Position numbers and translations under genes: made by a program. This document shows, one piece after another, positions 24,868 through 33,245 of a DNA stretch of 64,000 bases (position 1 is the stretch's first letter; every line of letters starts with the position of its first letter). Below the pieces are notes generated by a model. It did not search any database, was not told the origin of the DNA, and was given only the letters and a program-made list of their open reading frames with translations. Origin of the DNA: Candidatus Peribacteria bacterium (GTDB lineage: Bacteria; Patescibacteriota; Gracilibacteria; UBA1369; UBA12463); contig CALRDN010000005.1 in the NCBI GenBank assembly GCA_943354965.1, positions 25,363 through 89,362 on the forward strand. Reading direction: 5' to 3'.

Positions 24868-25839
24868 GTGACGACCTTAACTACCCATCAACTCGAGCTC
24901 ATTGAGAAGATTCGTGCTTTGAAAGCCTCGAAGAATGCTCTCGTTCTTGTTCATAATTATTTGCGGCCGGAGGTGTACGAGGTTGCCGATTATATTGGCG
25001 ACTCTTTAGGTCTGTGTGAGAAGGCGGCGGAAACCGATGCCGATATTGTCGTGTTTTCTGCGGTACACTTCATGGCTGAGAGTGCGGCGCTCCTCCTTCC
25101 AACTAAGAAAGTTTTACTTCCGGATTACGATGCTGGTTGTGCGTTATCCGATATGATTACGGCGGAGCAGCTACGCGAGTTCCGGGCGCAGTATCCGAAG
25201 GCAGGAGTTGTCTGCTATATCAACTCAACCGCCGAGGTGAAGGCCGAGTCTGACGCCGTGTGCACCTCATCGAATGCGGTGGAGGTTACCCGTGCGCTGC
25301 CCTATGATCAAATACTCTTCGTTCCGGATAAAAATTTAGCTGCGTTTGTGGCGAAGCAGGTTCCCGAAAAAGAAATTATTCCATGGATGGGATACTGCCC
25401 TATTCATCACCGTATCACCGCAGATCAAGTGAGACGAGCGAAGGCAGAGAATCCGAATGCAAAGGTTATTGCGCACCCGGAGTGCCCTGAAGATGTCCTT
25501 ATGATCGCTGATGAGGTAGCAAGTACCTCTGGTATGATTTCTTATGCTGAGAAAAGCCCGGAGACAGAGTTTATCGTTTTGACTGAGTGTGGCCTGGCAC
25601 AGCGAATGGTTCGTGATATGCCGAATAAGAAGTTTATGTCGGTGTGCAATCTCTGTTATGATATGAAAAAGACAACATTGGATTCTGTGTATGAGGCACT
25701 TGTGAATGAACAGTACGAGATCAAAATTCCTGAACCTATTGCGATTCGAGCACGTGAAAGTTTCCGAAAAATGTTTGCTCTTACGAGTGTTCCGATTTCT
25801 CTCCCCTCACTTACCTCTCTAACCTCACGACATGGATAG
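24868..25839 (+). CDS. nadA: Quinolinate synthase
   Basis: NadA condenses iminoaspartate with dihydroxyacetone phosphate to quinolinate using a 4Fe-4S cluster. The protein has 323 residues and a GTG start. Motifs are LVHNYLRPEVYEVADYIGDS, D-A-G-C-A-L-S-D (cluster Cys near 91), N-S-T-A-E-V-K-A, G-Y-C-P-I-H-H (Cys near 178), H-P-E-C, T-E-C-G-L and C-N-L-C-Y-D-M-K-K-T-T-L (third cluster Cys). Its end overlaps the start of nadC. With nadC it gives de novo NAD synthesis from a precursor that must be made elsewhere, which is unusual for a reduced CPR genome. Confidence 0.96.
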   Translation: MTTLTTHQLELIEKIRALKASKNALVLVHNYLRPEVYEVADYIGDSLGLCEKAAETDADIVVFSAVHFMAESAALLLPTKKVLLPDYDAGCALSDMITAEQLREFRAQYPKAGVVCYINSTAEVKAESDAVCTSSNAVEVTRALPYDQILFVPDKNLAAFVAKQVPEKEIIPWMGYCPIHHRITADQVRRAKAENPNAKVIAHPECPEDVLMIADEVASTSGMISYAEKSPETEFIVLTECGLAQRMVRDMPNKKFMSVCNLCYDMKKTTLDSVYEALVNEQYEIKIPEPIAIRARESFRKMFALTSVPISLPSLTSLTSRHG

Positions 25840-26809
25840 GTCAATACTGGCTCAAAAAACGCATAATCAAGGTAACCGTCTTCATCCGAGTGATGCCTTG
25901 TACAAGCAGTGGATCTTCCGTTATACCTTCTTGGAGTACGCGAAAGATGTCGGTGAGGATGGCGATATTACTACCGAGGCGCTCTTCCCGGATCCTGTGG
26001 AGATTGACGCCTTTGTTGTTTCGAAATCGACAGGCGTGGTGGCCGGCTTACAGGAGGCGCATTATTTTCTTGTCGCTAGCGATCCTGCCTTCAAGCCACG
26101 ATTGGGGCATATTACCGCCGATTTTTTGAAAAAGGATGGTGATGCTGTTGTCCCTGGAGATATTTTATTACGACTACGAGGATCTATTCAGGATATTCTG
26201 AAGGTTGAAAGAGTTTTACTGAACTTACTGCAACGCATGAGTGGTGTGGCTACCATCACGCGTACTTATGTTGATTATCTCCGACGTCTGGGATCGGATG
26301 TTTTATTGGTTCCAACTCGCAAGACACTCTGGGGTCTGCTCGATAAGCGGGCTGTGGTGCTTGGTGGCGGTGGAACCCATCGACTTGATTTATCTGATGC
26401 TGTTCTCATCAAAGATACCCACTCCGAACTCCTTCAGCATAATATTTCTTATATGCTTGGTGTTTGCGCCAATCGTCCCGGAAGATTTCTGGAGATTGAG
26501 GTAGAGACAAAAGAGCGTGCCGTGGAGGCGGCGAAAGTTTTCCAGAAGTTGCATACACCCGGCGGGCTGAGCGTCCCCGGTGTGATCATGTTCGACAATA
26601 TGAAGCCTTCCCAAATACGTGAATCTATCGCGGCTATTCGTGAGAATGGATATGAGTCCGAGCAGGTACTCTATGAGGCATCAGGTGGAATAAATTTAGA
26701 CAATCTTGAACATTACGGCCCATGCGGAGTTGATATATTATCCGTCGGTCAAATCACCCACTCAGCTCCGAGTTTGGATTTTTCTTTGGAGATCAAAGTC
26801 CAGAATTAG
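25832..26809 (+). CDS. nadC: Nicotinate-nucleotide pyrophosphorylase (carboxylating)
   Basis: NadC converts quinolinate and PRPP to nicotinate mononucleotide and CO2. The protein has 325 residues. Motifs are EDGDITTEALFP, L-N-L-L-Q-R-M-S-G-V-A-T, T-R-K-T-L-W-G-L, G-G-G-G-T-H-R-L-D-L-S-D, I-K-D-T-H, the E-V-E-T strand, M-F-D-N-M-K-P and E-A-S-G-G-I-N. The ATG lies inside the nadA stop region (8-base overlap), so the two are coupled. The first about 25 residues are longer than in many homologues. Confidence 0.95.
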   Translation: MDRSILAQKTHNQGNRLHPSDALYKQWIFRYTFLEYAKDVGEDGDITTEALFPDPVEIDAFVVSKSTGVVAGLQEAHYFLVASDPAFKPRLGHITADFLKKDGDAVVPGDILLRLRGSIQDILKVERVLLNLLQRMSGVATITRTYVDYLRRLGSDVLLVPTRKTLWGLLDKRAVVLGGGGTHRLDLSDAVLIKDTHSELLQHNISYMLGVCANRPGRFLEIEVETKERAVEAAKVFQKLHTPGGLSVPGVIMFDNMKPSQIRESIAAIRENGYESEQVLYEASGGINLDNLEHYGPCGVDILSVGQITHSAPSLDFSLEIKVQN

Positions 26810-26810
26810 A

Positions 26811-27125
26811 TTAATGTCCGATGAGGTGGAGATGAATATGGAAGACTTCCTGTCCTCCTTCCTTTCCGACGTTGAATTGAAGTTTATACCCCGAGAGGTT
26901 GAGCATCTGTGCTAACTTTTTTCCTGTTGTAATAAGATGTCCTAGAAGTGGCTCTTGCTCGCCATTTGCATCCGCTACGGTTGGAATGTGCTCACGTGGA
27001 ACAATCAGAAGATGGGTTTTGTCTTTTGGGTGAATATCGGCAAAGGCTACACATTTTTCATCTTCGTAGATGAGGGGTGATGGGATGGTTTGCGCGATGA
27101 TTTTACAGAAGATGCAGTCGGGCAT
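26811..27125 (-). CDS. HIT family (histidine triad) hydrolase
   Basis: A protein of 104 residues, the normal length for HIT/HINT proteins. It begins with DCIFCKI and P-S-P-L-I-Y-E-D-E-K-C-V-A-F-A-D-I-H-P, has H-L-L-I-V-P-R-E-H, and ends in the catalytic triad HIHLHLIGH. These proteins hydrolyse purine phosphoramidates or dinucleotides. It is convergent with nadC, one base apart, with no separate terminator visible. Confidence 0.93.
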   Translation of the reverse strand: MPDCIFCKIIAQTIPSPLIYEDEKCVAFADIHPKDKTHLLIVPREHIPTVADANGEQEPLLGHLITTGKKLAQMLNLSGYKLQFNVGKEGGQEVFHIHLHLIGH

Positions 27126-27161
27126 GGGTGATTGATCATGAATATGTTGTCCCTATTCTCT

Positions 27162-27359
27162 CTATTTTATGAATATTTCGCAATGTTCTTTATGTCCGAA
27201 CAGCATCATAATTTGACCGTATCTCGCATGGTAGTCAAACAAAAGAGTCTGACATGCACATACTTCAGCATTATCAATTATTGATAGAATAGTGGAAGTA
27301 CTGGTGTCTAAAAAGACCCCAGTTTTCCCATAACCAAAATAATGGCTTATGTTAGGCAT
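27162..27359 (-). CDS. Possible small protein, 65 residues (doubtful)
   Basis: An open frame with ATG at 27359. Its N-terminal part (GYGKTGVFLDT) is encoded across one arm of the inverted repeat at 27311-27526. The other arm, read on the plus strand, encodes the similar MKTGVFSAGAI. No family is recognised. It may be a gene fragment carried by the repeat, not an active gene. Confidence 0.3.
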   Translation of the reverse strand: MPNISHYFGYGKTGVFLDTSTSTILSIIDNAEVCACQTLLFDYHARYGQIMMLFGHKEHCEIFIK

Positions 27360-27526
27360 TATAAAATATTAAGTTTGTTGACTTAACATATTATGTTGTA
27401 TGGCTCACTTCTTTTCCCGGGAAAACTTTTAGCTTTAAAAATGCCCATTATTTCAAGATAGTGTGATTAAAAACTCATATGATGAAAAATCAAGGTGCGC
27501 CAATTTTATGAAAACTGGGGTCTTTT
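27311..27526. repeat. 17-bp perfect inverted repeat enclosing a 216-bp segment
   Basis: AAAAGACCCCAGTTTTC (27311-27327) is repeated inverted at 27510-27526. CTGGTG stands outside both arms in direct orientation (27301-27306 and 27530-27535). The enclosed DNA is AT-rich and holds the palindrome motif at 27412-27445 and the 13-base palindrome AACATATTATGTT at 27385-27397. The layout resembles a miniature inverted-repeat element. I see no other gene in 27360-27540. Confidence 0.55.
27412..27445. repeat. Palindrome plus tail motif, copy 2
   Basis: TTTTCCCGGGAAAA (27412-27425), then AGCTTTAAAAATGCC at 27431-27445, with the same centre-to-tail distance as at 941-974. The flanking sequence is unrelated. 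Confidence 0.6.
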
Positions 27527-27540
27527 CAGCTGGTGCCATC

Positions 27541-28029
27541 CTATGCATAAATAAAAGACTCTAACCACTTCCTTCGTTTTTCATAATGGGCAGGATTTGG
27601 TGTTGGGCCGTTCATGCTTTCGAAGACAAAAATTCTTCCACCGTTTCCATATCCTGATCCGGTAGCGGGGCCAAAAATTTCCACTAATTTATCTCGTCCT
27701 CTATCTCCTCCGAGGTAACGAATACCTTCTACTTTCCAGCTATCCTGAATGTTAAATAGATATCCATTAGTGAAGTTGAGTCCCGTAGGTGTCGCAAAAA
27801 AATCTCCTAATGTAATCGGATCTACCGGTTCCGCCCTTACCTCTAACAATACTTCCTTTACTCGGTACCCAAACATCGCCGCTAGGTCGGTGAGTTTCAT
27901 ATCAGGTTTACCGTTTTGCAAATCCTCTACTTTTCGAGCGTCTAGTGTTTTGAGCTCGTTACAGGTTCGGCTTATATCGTCGAGCGTAACTTCTGCGAGA
28001 CGTTTTGGTTGCGGGGCAGATTGTGTCAT
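27541..28029 (-). CDS. Unrecognised protein, 162 residues
   Basis: A soluble protein with no recognised family. The N-terminal half is helical (LDDISRTCNELKTLDARKVED). The C-terminal half has G-G-D-R-G-R-D-K-L-V-E and a glycine-rich loop G-P-A-T-G-S-G-Y-G-N-G-G-R-I-F-V-F-E-S. It lies 22 bases downstream of the sigma-like gene on the same strand and may be co-transcribed. Function unknown. Confidence 0.6.
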   Translation of the reverse strand: MTQSAPQPKRLAEVTLDDISRTCNELKTLDARKVEDLQNGKPDMKLTDLAAMFGYRVKEVLLEVRAEPVDPITLGDFFATPTGLNFTNGYLFNIQDSWKVEGIRYLGGDRGRDKLVEIFGPATGSGYGNGGRIFVFESMNGPTPNPAHYEKRRKWLESFIYA

Positions 28030-28051
28030 CTGATTCTTGAATGATATATTA

Positions 28052-29131
28052 CTACTTCTTCAAAGCATATACCGCTCTACCAACTCGGACGAACTCCGGG
28101 TTCTTCTGGAGGTTGAGGGAGATAGTGCCTTTCTTGACCTGACGTTGCTTGAGAACGCCGAGGATGATGTCTTGTTTTGAGAGTGGGCTCTTCTTTTTGA
28201 GAAGACCTTCGATGATTTCGGAGACGGTTCCTTTCTTGTAGCCCCATTCTTTGAGTGCGTAGAGACCACGGCCGACGAGGACGAACTGCTCGTAACGGAT
28301 AAGCTCGTTATGAACGGCCTGAACGGTTACGACTTTCTTGTCAAATCCGCTTTCGATAATCTTGTTCGCAATTTCGATGAAGTGAAGTGGGTTGCCAATT
28401 CTTTTGAGGACGATATACGCCTTGTCTCGGATACTTCGTGGATTGATATGTCTCCATGTGTTCAAACCAAAACCATCCTTGACCTTGCGAAGACGCTTGT
28501 CGACCTCGAGGCTTGAGAGAATGGCTGCAGCATCATAATTGAGTCCTTCTTCGAGAAGCTTGTTCTTGATCTGTTCAGCAACCTGTTCGAAAGCTACCAC
28601 ATCGCCAGCATCCTGGAGCTTCTGTACACCGACCTCTACCATTCGCTGTACGTCCTTCATCGGAATCTCCTTAAGTCTCCAGAAAGCGTGAATCTGATTA
28701 TTTTTCTCTGACTTCACGAGTGATGGATTGATATTGAGAGAAAGTCGGATGATGTTTCCGTCGATGACATTTTCAGATCCGATAGCATTGAGAATCTCTG
28801 CAAGAATCTTGGACTCGAGACAGATACCGCCGCACTTTTTGATTGATGCGCTGGCAAGCTCGTTGATCATTTGCAGCTTAGAGTTCTGAACTGTTCGGCG
28901 AAGTTTCGTCAGGGCAATCTTCTCAATCTGTCGAATACGTTCACGGGTAACCGCGAACTTCTGGCCGATCTTCTCAAGCGTGAGTCGTGGGCTATCATCA
29001 AGACTAAAACGCTTCACCATAACCTCCTTTTCCTTCGGTGAAAGAACAAGAAGCATTTCTTGCATGAGCTGTTCGAGATTCATTTTCTGTGAGGATGTCT
29101 TTTTTTCTTGGCTTTCTAGTGTGGTTTCCAT
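28052..29131 (-). CDS. Sigma region 4 + HARE-HTH transcription factor, paralogue 2
   Basis: A protein of 359 residues that aligns along its length with 19473-20543. Region 4 is at about 25-85 (V-L-S-P-K-E-K-E-V-M-V-K-R-F, V-T-R-E-R-I-R-Q-I-E-K). The HARE-HTH domain is at about 230-300 (N-P-L-H-F-I-E-I-A-N-K-I, L-V-G-R-G-L-Y-A-L-K-E-W-G-Y) and a last winged helix ends F-V-R-V-G-R-A-V-Y-A-L. Sigma regions 2 and 3 are absent. Three consensus-like promoters in tandem lie upstream, suggesting high or condition-dependent expression. Conservation is strongest in the helix-turn-helix and HARE parts. Confidence 0.86.
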   Translation of the reverse strand: METTLESQEKKTSSQKMNLEQLMQEMLLVLSPKEKEVMVKRFSLDDSPRLTLEKIGQKFAVTRERIRQIEKIALTKLRRTVQNSKLQMINELASASIKKCGGICLESKILAEILNAIGSENVIDGNIIRLSLNINPSLVKSEKNNQIHAFWRLKEIPMKDVQRMVEVGVQKLQDAGDVVAFEQVAEQIKNKLLEEGLNYDAAAILSSLEVDKRLRKVKDGFGLNTWRHINPRSIRDKAYIVLKRIGNPLHFIEIANKIIESGFDKKVVTVQAVHNELIRYEQFVLVGRGLYALKEWGYKKGTVSEIIEGLLKKKSPLSKQDIILGVLKQRQVKKGTISLNLQKNPEFVRVGRAVYALKK

Positions 29132-29159
29132 AAGGGGTGGGTGTTACTGAGCGGGGTTT

Positions 29160-29188
29160 ACAATATGTAGTAATGGATTCCGTGTCAA
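29160..29188 (-). promoter_or_regulatory. Promoter P3 (proximal) of the sigma-like gene
   Basis: Minus strand: TTGACA (29183-29188), 17 bases, TATTGT (29160-29165). The start codon at 29131 is about 28 bases after the -10. Confidence 0.7.
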
Positions 29189-29235
29189 ACATATCTTCTA
29201 TTCTTACTTTCGGCTTTTGAGAGGATTAAGGGTTC

Positions 29236-29264
29236 ATTTTAGGCAATACTATCTTATTTGTCAA
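29236..29264 (-). promoter_or_regulatory. Promoter P1 of the sigma-like gene
   Basis: Minus strand: TTGACA (29259-29264), 17 bases, TAAAAT (29236-29241). The spacer contains GATAGTATTGCC, shared with P2. Confidence 0.75.
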
Positions 29265-29272
29265 GTTCTTGT

Positions 29273-29356
29273 TTATTCAGCTTCAGTTGGTGGAAGGGTG
29301 TGAGAGTCCAATACTCCGTTCAAGGCTATATTATACTGAGTATTGAGACCATCCAT
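29273..29356 (-). other. Candidate 27-residue leader ORF with overlapping hairpin
   Basis: Between P2 and P1, ATG at 29356 opens a 27-codon frame (MDGLNTQYNIALNG...) ending TAA at 29273. It overlaps an 8-bp inverted repeat CAATACTC/GAGTATTG (29309-29316 and 29338-29345). It could be an attenuator-like leader or chance. No homology is recognised. Confidence 0.3.
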
Positions 29357-29385
29357 TGGCGATGAGAATATTTCTTTGTGTTATT

Positions 29386-29414
29386 AACTTAGGCAACACT
29401 ATCAAATTTGTCAA
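29386..29414 (-). promoter_or_regulatory. Promoter P2 (distal) of the sigma-like gene
   Basis: Minus strand: TTGACA (29409-29414), 17 bases, TAAGTT (29386-29391). It shares AACTTGACAAAT and GATAGT-TTGCCTAA with P1, as if duplicated. Confidence 0.6.
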
Positions 29415-29488
29415 GTTAGTGGGATAATTTGTACTTTTGGCTTTAAGTTTCTTGTTGAGCGTGATACAAGTTAAAGGCTATCCAAAAT

Positions 29489-29572
29489 GCCTGGGTGGTG
29501 AAATGGCAGACACGCCAGCCTTAGGAGCTGGTATCGCAAGATGTGGAGGTTCGAGTCCTCTCCCAGGCACCA
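29489..29572 (+). tRNA. tRNA-Leu (TAG)
   Basis: The acceptor GCCTGGG pairs with CCCAGGC. The anticodon stem CCAGC/GCTGG encloses CTTAGGA (anticodon TAG). A long variable arm typical of leucine tRNA, T-loop GGTTCGAGTCC and encoded CCA are present. dnaE starts 17 bases after the end. Confidence 0.95.
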
Positions 29573-29588
29573 ATCATATACTGCTTTC

Positions 29589-32500
29589 ATGTCATTCGTT
29601 CACCTCCACTCCCATTCCTATTACAGTCTTCTGGATGGACTCAGGTCACCGGATGCGATGGTTTTACGTGCCAAGGAGATGGGTTGTCCGGCTTTGGCCG
29701 TTACGGATCATGGGGTTATGTATGGGGCGATTGATTTCTACAAAGCCGCGAAGAAGGCTGGAATTAAGCCTATTATCGGATGCGAGATGTATGTGGCTCA
29801 GAGGACTCGATTTGATAAGTCGGCCGGTATTGATAATAAGCCGTTCCATTTGACGGTTCTGGCGACGAGCTATAAAGGATATCAGAACTTGATGCAGCTC
29901 GTGACGAAGGCGAATTTGGAGGGTTTTTATTATAAACCTCGTATTGATCATGCATTATTGGGTGTATATAAAGAGGATTTAATAGTATTGAGTGGATGTC
30001 TGAATGGTGAGGTAAGTAGGGCGATTCTGTCCGGAGATACGGTGAAGGCGGAGGAGATTGTGATGATCTATAAGGAGATGCTAGGACCGGATCATTATTA
30101 TTTGGAGATTCAAGATAATCCGGAGTTGGAGCAGCAGACGATTGTGAATGAGGGCATGATCGCGCTTTCGAGGAAGTTTGGAGTGGGTTTGGTGGCAACA
30201 GGAGATTCACATTATGTGAAAGAGTCTGAACACCATTCGCATGACATTCTTTTGTCGATTCAGACCGGAACAAATATTTACGATGAGAATAGGATGAAGT
30301 TTTCTGGGAATTTTGCGTTGAAGACTCCGGAGCAGATGAAGGAGGCGTTTAAGCATGTGCCGGAGGCGATTAAAAATACATTGAAGATTGCAGCGATGTG
30401 TAATATCGAGATTCCACTTCATCAGAACTTATTGCCGAATTTTGATACGCCGAATAATGTGCCGCCCGATGAGTATTTGCGGCAGTTATGTAATGAGGGC
30501 TTGCAGGTGAGGTACAATGGCGCACCTTCAGAAAAGGTTATTACGCAGCTCGAATATGAGCTAGGAATTGTGCATCAGATGGGATTTGATGCGTACTTTC
30601 TCATCGTGTGGGATTTTATTCGGGCCGCGCGTGAGCGCGGCATCGTGGTTGGTCCGGGCCGCGGCTCCGCCGCGGGCTCTCTCCTCTCCTACGCACTTTT
30701 CATTACCCAGCTTGATCCACTTGAGCATGGGTTGATCTTCGAGCGCTTCTTGAATCCGGAACGTATTTCGATGCCTGATATCGACGTCGATTTTGCTGAT
30801 GATCGTCGCGGGGAAGTTTTGGAATATGTTATCAATAAATACGGACGAGAAAATGTCGCTCAAATTATCACCTTTGGAACGATGGCTTCTAGAGCCGCTG
30901 TTCGTGATGTTGGCCGTGCGCTTGGTTATCCATACGCGGAGGTTGATGCTGTTTCTAAGAAAATTCCACCACCGGTTCAGGGTAAACACGTCCCCCTTCG
31001 TGAATCTATCGAGAAGGATCCGGAGTTGAAAGAACTTTATAAAAAGGATGAACGAGCTCGCGCATTACTGGATGATGCCATGGAGCTGGAGGGTACGGTT
31101 CGACATGCCGGTACGCACGCATGCGCCGTCGTTATCTCTTCCAAGCCATTAGTTCAGTATACACCGTTGCAGTTTGGCGCCGGTGGCGAGCAGAAGGATA
31201 TCGTGACGCAGTATTCCATGAAACCGATTGAGGAAATTGGTCTGCTCAAGATGGACTTCTTGGGATTGAAAAATCTTACGGTCATGGAAAAGGCGTTGGG
31301 GATTATCAAACGCTCCCGTGGTATAGAAATTGATTTGAATAATTTGCCAATGGATGACCCAAGGGCTTTTGCGCTCCTGCAGAAGGGTGAAACGACCGGA
31401 GTCTTCCAGTTGGAGTCCGGCGGTATGCGACGCTACTTGAAGGAACTTGTTCCTACAAACTTTAACGATATCGTTGCGATGGTTTCGCTTTATCGTCCGG
31501 GTCCGATGGATTGGATTCCGAGTTATATCAAAGGAAAGCATCATCCTGAATCCGTTCATTACTTGGATAAAAGTTTCGAGACGATTCTGAATGAAACCTA
31601 TGGCGTAGCCGTATATCAGGAGCAGATTCTTCAGATTGCGCAGCAGTATGCAGGATTCTCGCTTGGAGAGGCTGATTTATTGCGAAAGGCTGTAGGTAAA
31701 AAAATTATGGAGTTACTTGTGGAACAGAAGGAGAAATTTCTCAAGGGAGCTGTGAAAAAAGGCCACACGAGAAAAAATGCTGAAGAGGTTTTTGAAAAAG
31801 TTATCGAACCGTTTGCGGGTTATGGTTTCAACAAAGCGCATGGCGCCTGTTATGGCATGATTGCCTACCAGACGGCATATCTCAAGGGTAACTATCCTGA
31901 TGAGTTAATGACGGCGCTTCTGATGTGCGATCAGGGAGACTTGGATCGTATGGCTATTGAGATTGAAGAGTGTGAGTCGATGGGAATTCAGGTTCTCCCA
32001 CCTTCTATCAATGAGTCGGAGTCTAATTTCACCCTTGTTGATACGGGGAAGATTCGTTTTGGACTTTCGGCGGTGAAGGGTGTAGGAGAGGCTCCGGTGT
32101 TGGAGATTCTACGTATTCGTAACGAGGGAGGACCGTTTACTTCTATCCAGAATTTTGCCGAACGCGTTCCGTCTAGCTGCATCAACAAGAAACTTTTTAG
32201 CGCGCTCGCCTACTGCGGTGCGCTTGAAGAATTCGGAGAACGCATGACCTTGATTGAAAATTTTGATCGCATCGTGCAACACTCCAAATCACATCAGGGC
32301 GGGCAGGCTCAGGGGCAGACGGGGTTATTTGATGATTTCGGATCTGATGATGGCATCCCGCAATTCTCTCTGGAGAAAGCAACCCCTGCGTCACGCACCG
32401 ATTGCTTGAGATGGGAAAAAGAATATCTTGGTCTGTATGTCTCCAGTCACCCACTTCAGGGACTTCGATCTTACTTTGGGAAAAAAGTTCTTCTCGCTGA

Positions 32501-33206
32501 AAAAATTACAAAGAAATATATCGGGAAGAGTGTGCAGTTTGCCGGACTTGTTACCAATCCTAAGAAGATCTTTACGAAGTCGGGAACCTATATGATGCAG
32601 TTCTTGCTTGAGGATCCTACTGGTAGAATTAATGCCGTAGTTTTCCCGAAGTCCTATGCGATGTTTGCAGAAAAATTAAAACAGGATCATATCGTTATCG
32701 TTACCGGTCGACTCGACTTACGCCGTAATGAGTACAATTTAACAGTAGATGCGGTTTCAAGCATGTCACTCGAGAGTATGATCTCGAAGGCGAAAGAGCT
32801 TGGACTGTATAAGCCCGAGGAGAAGGTCCGTCGTCAGATGATTGTTATCGCTCCCGATGAGGTGAAGAAAGAGAAGCCTGTTGTCGAAGAGGGGGAGATG
32901 CCTACGGAGGATCATGGGAATGAAGATAACCCCGTTCATCCATCCGGTGAGGTTTCCGGTATATCCGGCCCTACTGTTAGTATAGATGGAGACACCTTGA
33001 TTGTTTCTATTTTGAAAGATACTCCGGCTCCAATTATGGCTGCCATTAAAGGAATTTTGAACAAACATACCGGCGTTCATCCTACCGAGATCCACCTCCG
33101 CGATGGCCAGGAGGTACGGAAAATTCGTCTCCCGGTGGGTGTCTCTTTTGAGGGTCAGGTCAAAGAGGAGCTGGAAGCCCTTTTCCAACAACCAAAGATA
33201 GGCTAA
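29589..33206 (+). CDS. dnaE: DNA polymerase III alpha subunit
   Basis: The replicative polymerase catalytic subunit, 1205 residues from the ATG at 29589. A frame from 29541 would run into the tRNA. The N-terminal PHP domain has HLHSHSYYSLLDG, VTDHGVMYGA and G-D-S-H-Y-V with metal-ligand histidines present, so it may have proofreading activity, as in other non-proteobacterial DnaE proteins. The polymerase active-site aspartates are in PDIDVDFADDRR near 395-405. Other motifs are G-P-G-R-G-S-A-A-G-S and Y-R-P-G-P-M-D. An OB-fold domain near residue 970-1060 is followed by a disordered linker and a C-terminal domain. No dnaQ is nearby. Confidence 0.97.
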   Translation: MSFVHLHSHSYYSLLDGLRSPDAMVLRAKEMGCPALAVTDHGVMYGAIDFYKAAKKAGIKPIIGCEMYVAQRTRFDKSAGIDNKPFHLTVLATSYKGYQNLMQLVTKANLEGFYYKPRIDHALLGVYKEDLIVLSGCLNGEVSRAILSGDTVKAEEIVMIYKEMLGPDHYYLEIQDNPELEQQTIVNEGMIALSRKFGVGLVATGDSHYVKESEHHSHDILLSIQTGTNIYDENRMKFSGNFALKTPEQMKEAFKHVPEAIKNTLKIAAMCNIEIPLHQNLLPNFDTPNNVPPDEYLRQLCNEGLQVRYNGAPSEKVITQLEYELGIVHQMGFDAYFLIVWDFIRAARERGIVVGPGRGSAAGSLLSYALFITQLDPLEHGLIFERFLNPERISMPDIDVDFADDRRGEVLEYVINKYGRENVAQIITFGTMASRAAVRDVGRALGYPYAEVDAVSKKIPPPVQGKHVPLRESIEKDPELKELYKKDERARALLDDAMELEGTVRHAGTHACAVVISSKPLVQYTPLQFGAGGEQKDIVTQYSMKPIEEIGLLKMDFLGLKNLTVMEKALGIIKRSRGIEIDLNNLPMDDPRAFALLQKGETTGVFQLESGGMRRYLKELVPTNFNDIVAMVSLYRPGPMDWIPSYIKGKHHPESVHYLDKSFETILNETYGVAVYQEQILQIAQQYAGFSLGEADLLRKAVGKKIMELLVEQKEKFLKGAVKKGHTRKNAEEVFEKVIEPFAGYGFNKAHGACYGMIAYQTAYLKGNYPDELMTALLMCDQGDLDRMAIEIEECESMGIQVLPPSINESESNFTLVDTGKIRFGLSAVKGVGEAPVLEILRIRNEGGPFTSIQNFAERVPSSCINKKLFSALAYCGALEEFGERMTLIENFDRIVQHSKSHQGGQAQGQTGLFDDFGSDDGIPQFSLEKATPASRTDCLRWEKEYLGLYVSSHPLQGLRSYFGKKVLLAEKITKKYIGKSVQFAGLVTNPKKIFTKSGTYMMQFLLEDPTGRINAVVFPKSYAMFAEKLKQDHIVIVTGRLDLRRNEYNLTVDAVSSMSLESMISKAKELGLYKPEEKVRRQMIVIAPDEVKKEKPVVEEGEMPTEDHGNEDNPVHPSGEVSGISGPTVSIDGDTLIVSILKDTPAPIMAAIKGILNKHTGVHPTEIHLRDGQEVRKIRLPVGVSFEGQVKEELEALFQQPKIG

Positions 33207-33245
33207 TATACCCACGATTTCACCTACATTTTCTATCAATTCTTT

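Noticed and set aside
27162..27359. NYN-domain (LabA-like) protein suggested by K-T-G-V-F-L-D
   Set aside because: Only a few residues match and the downstream acidic residues of NYN domains are missing. The region is better explained as part of an inverted repeat.
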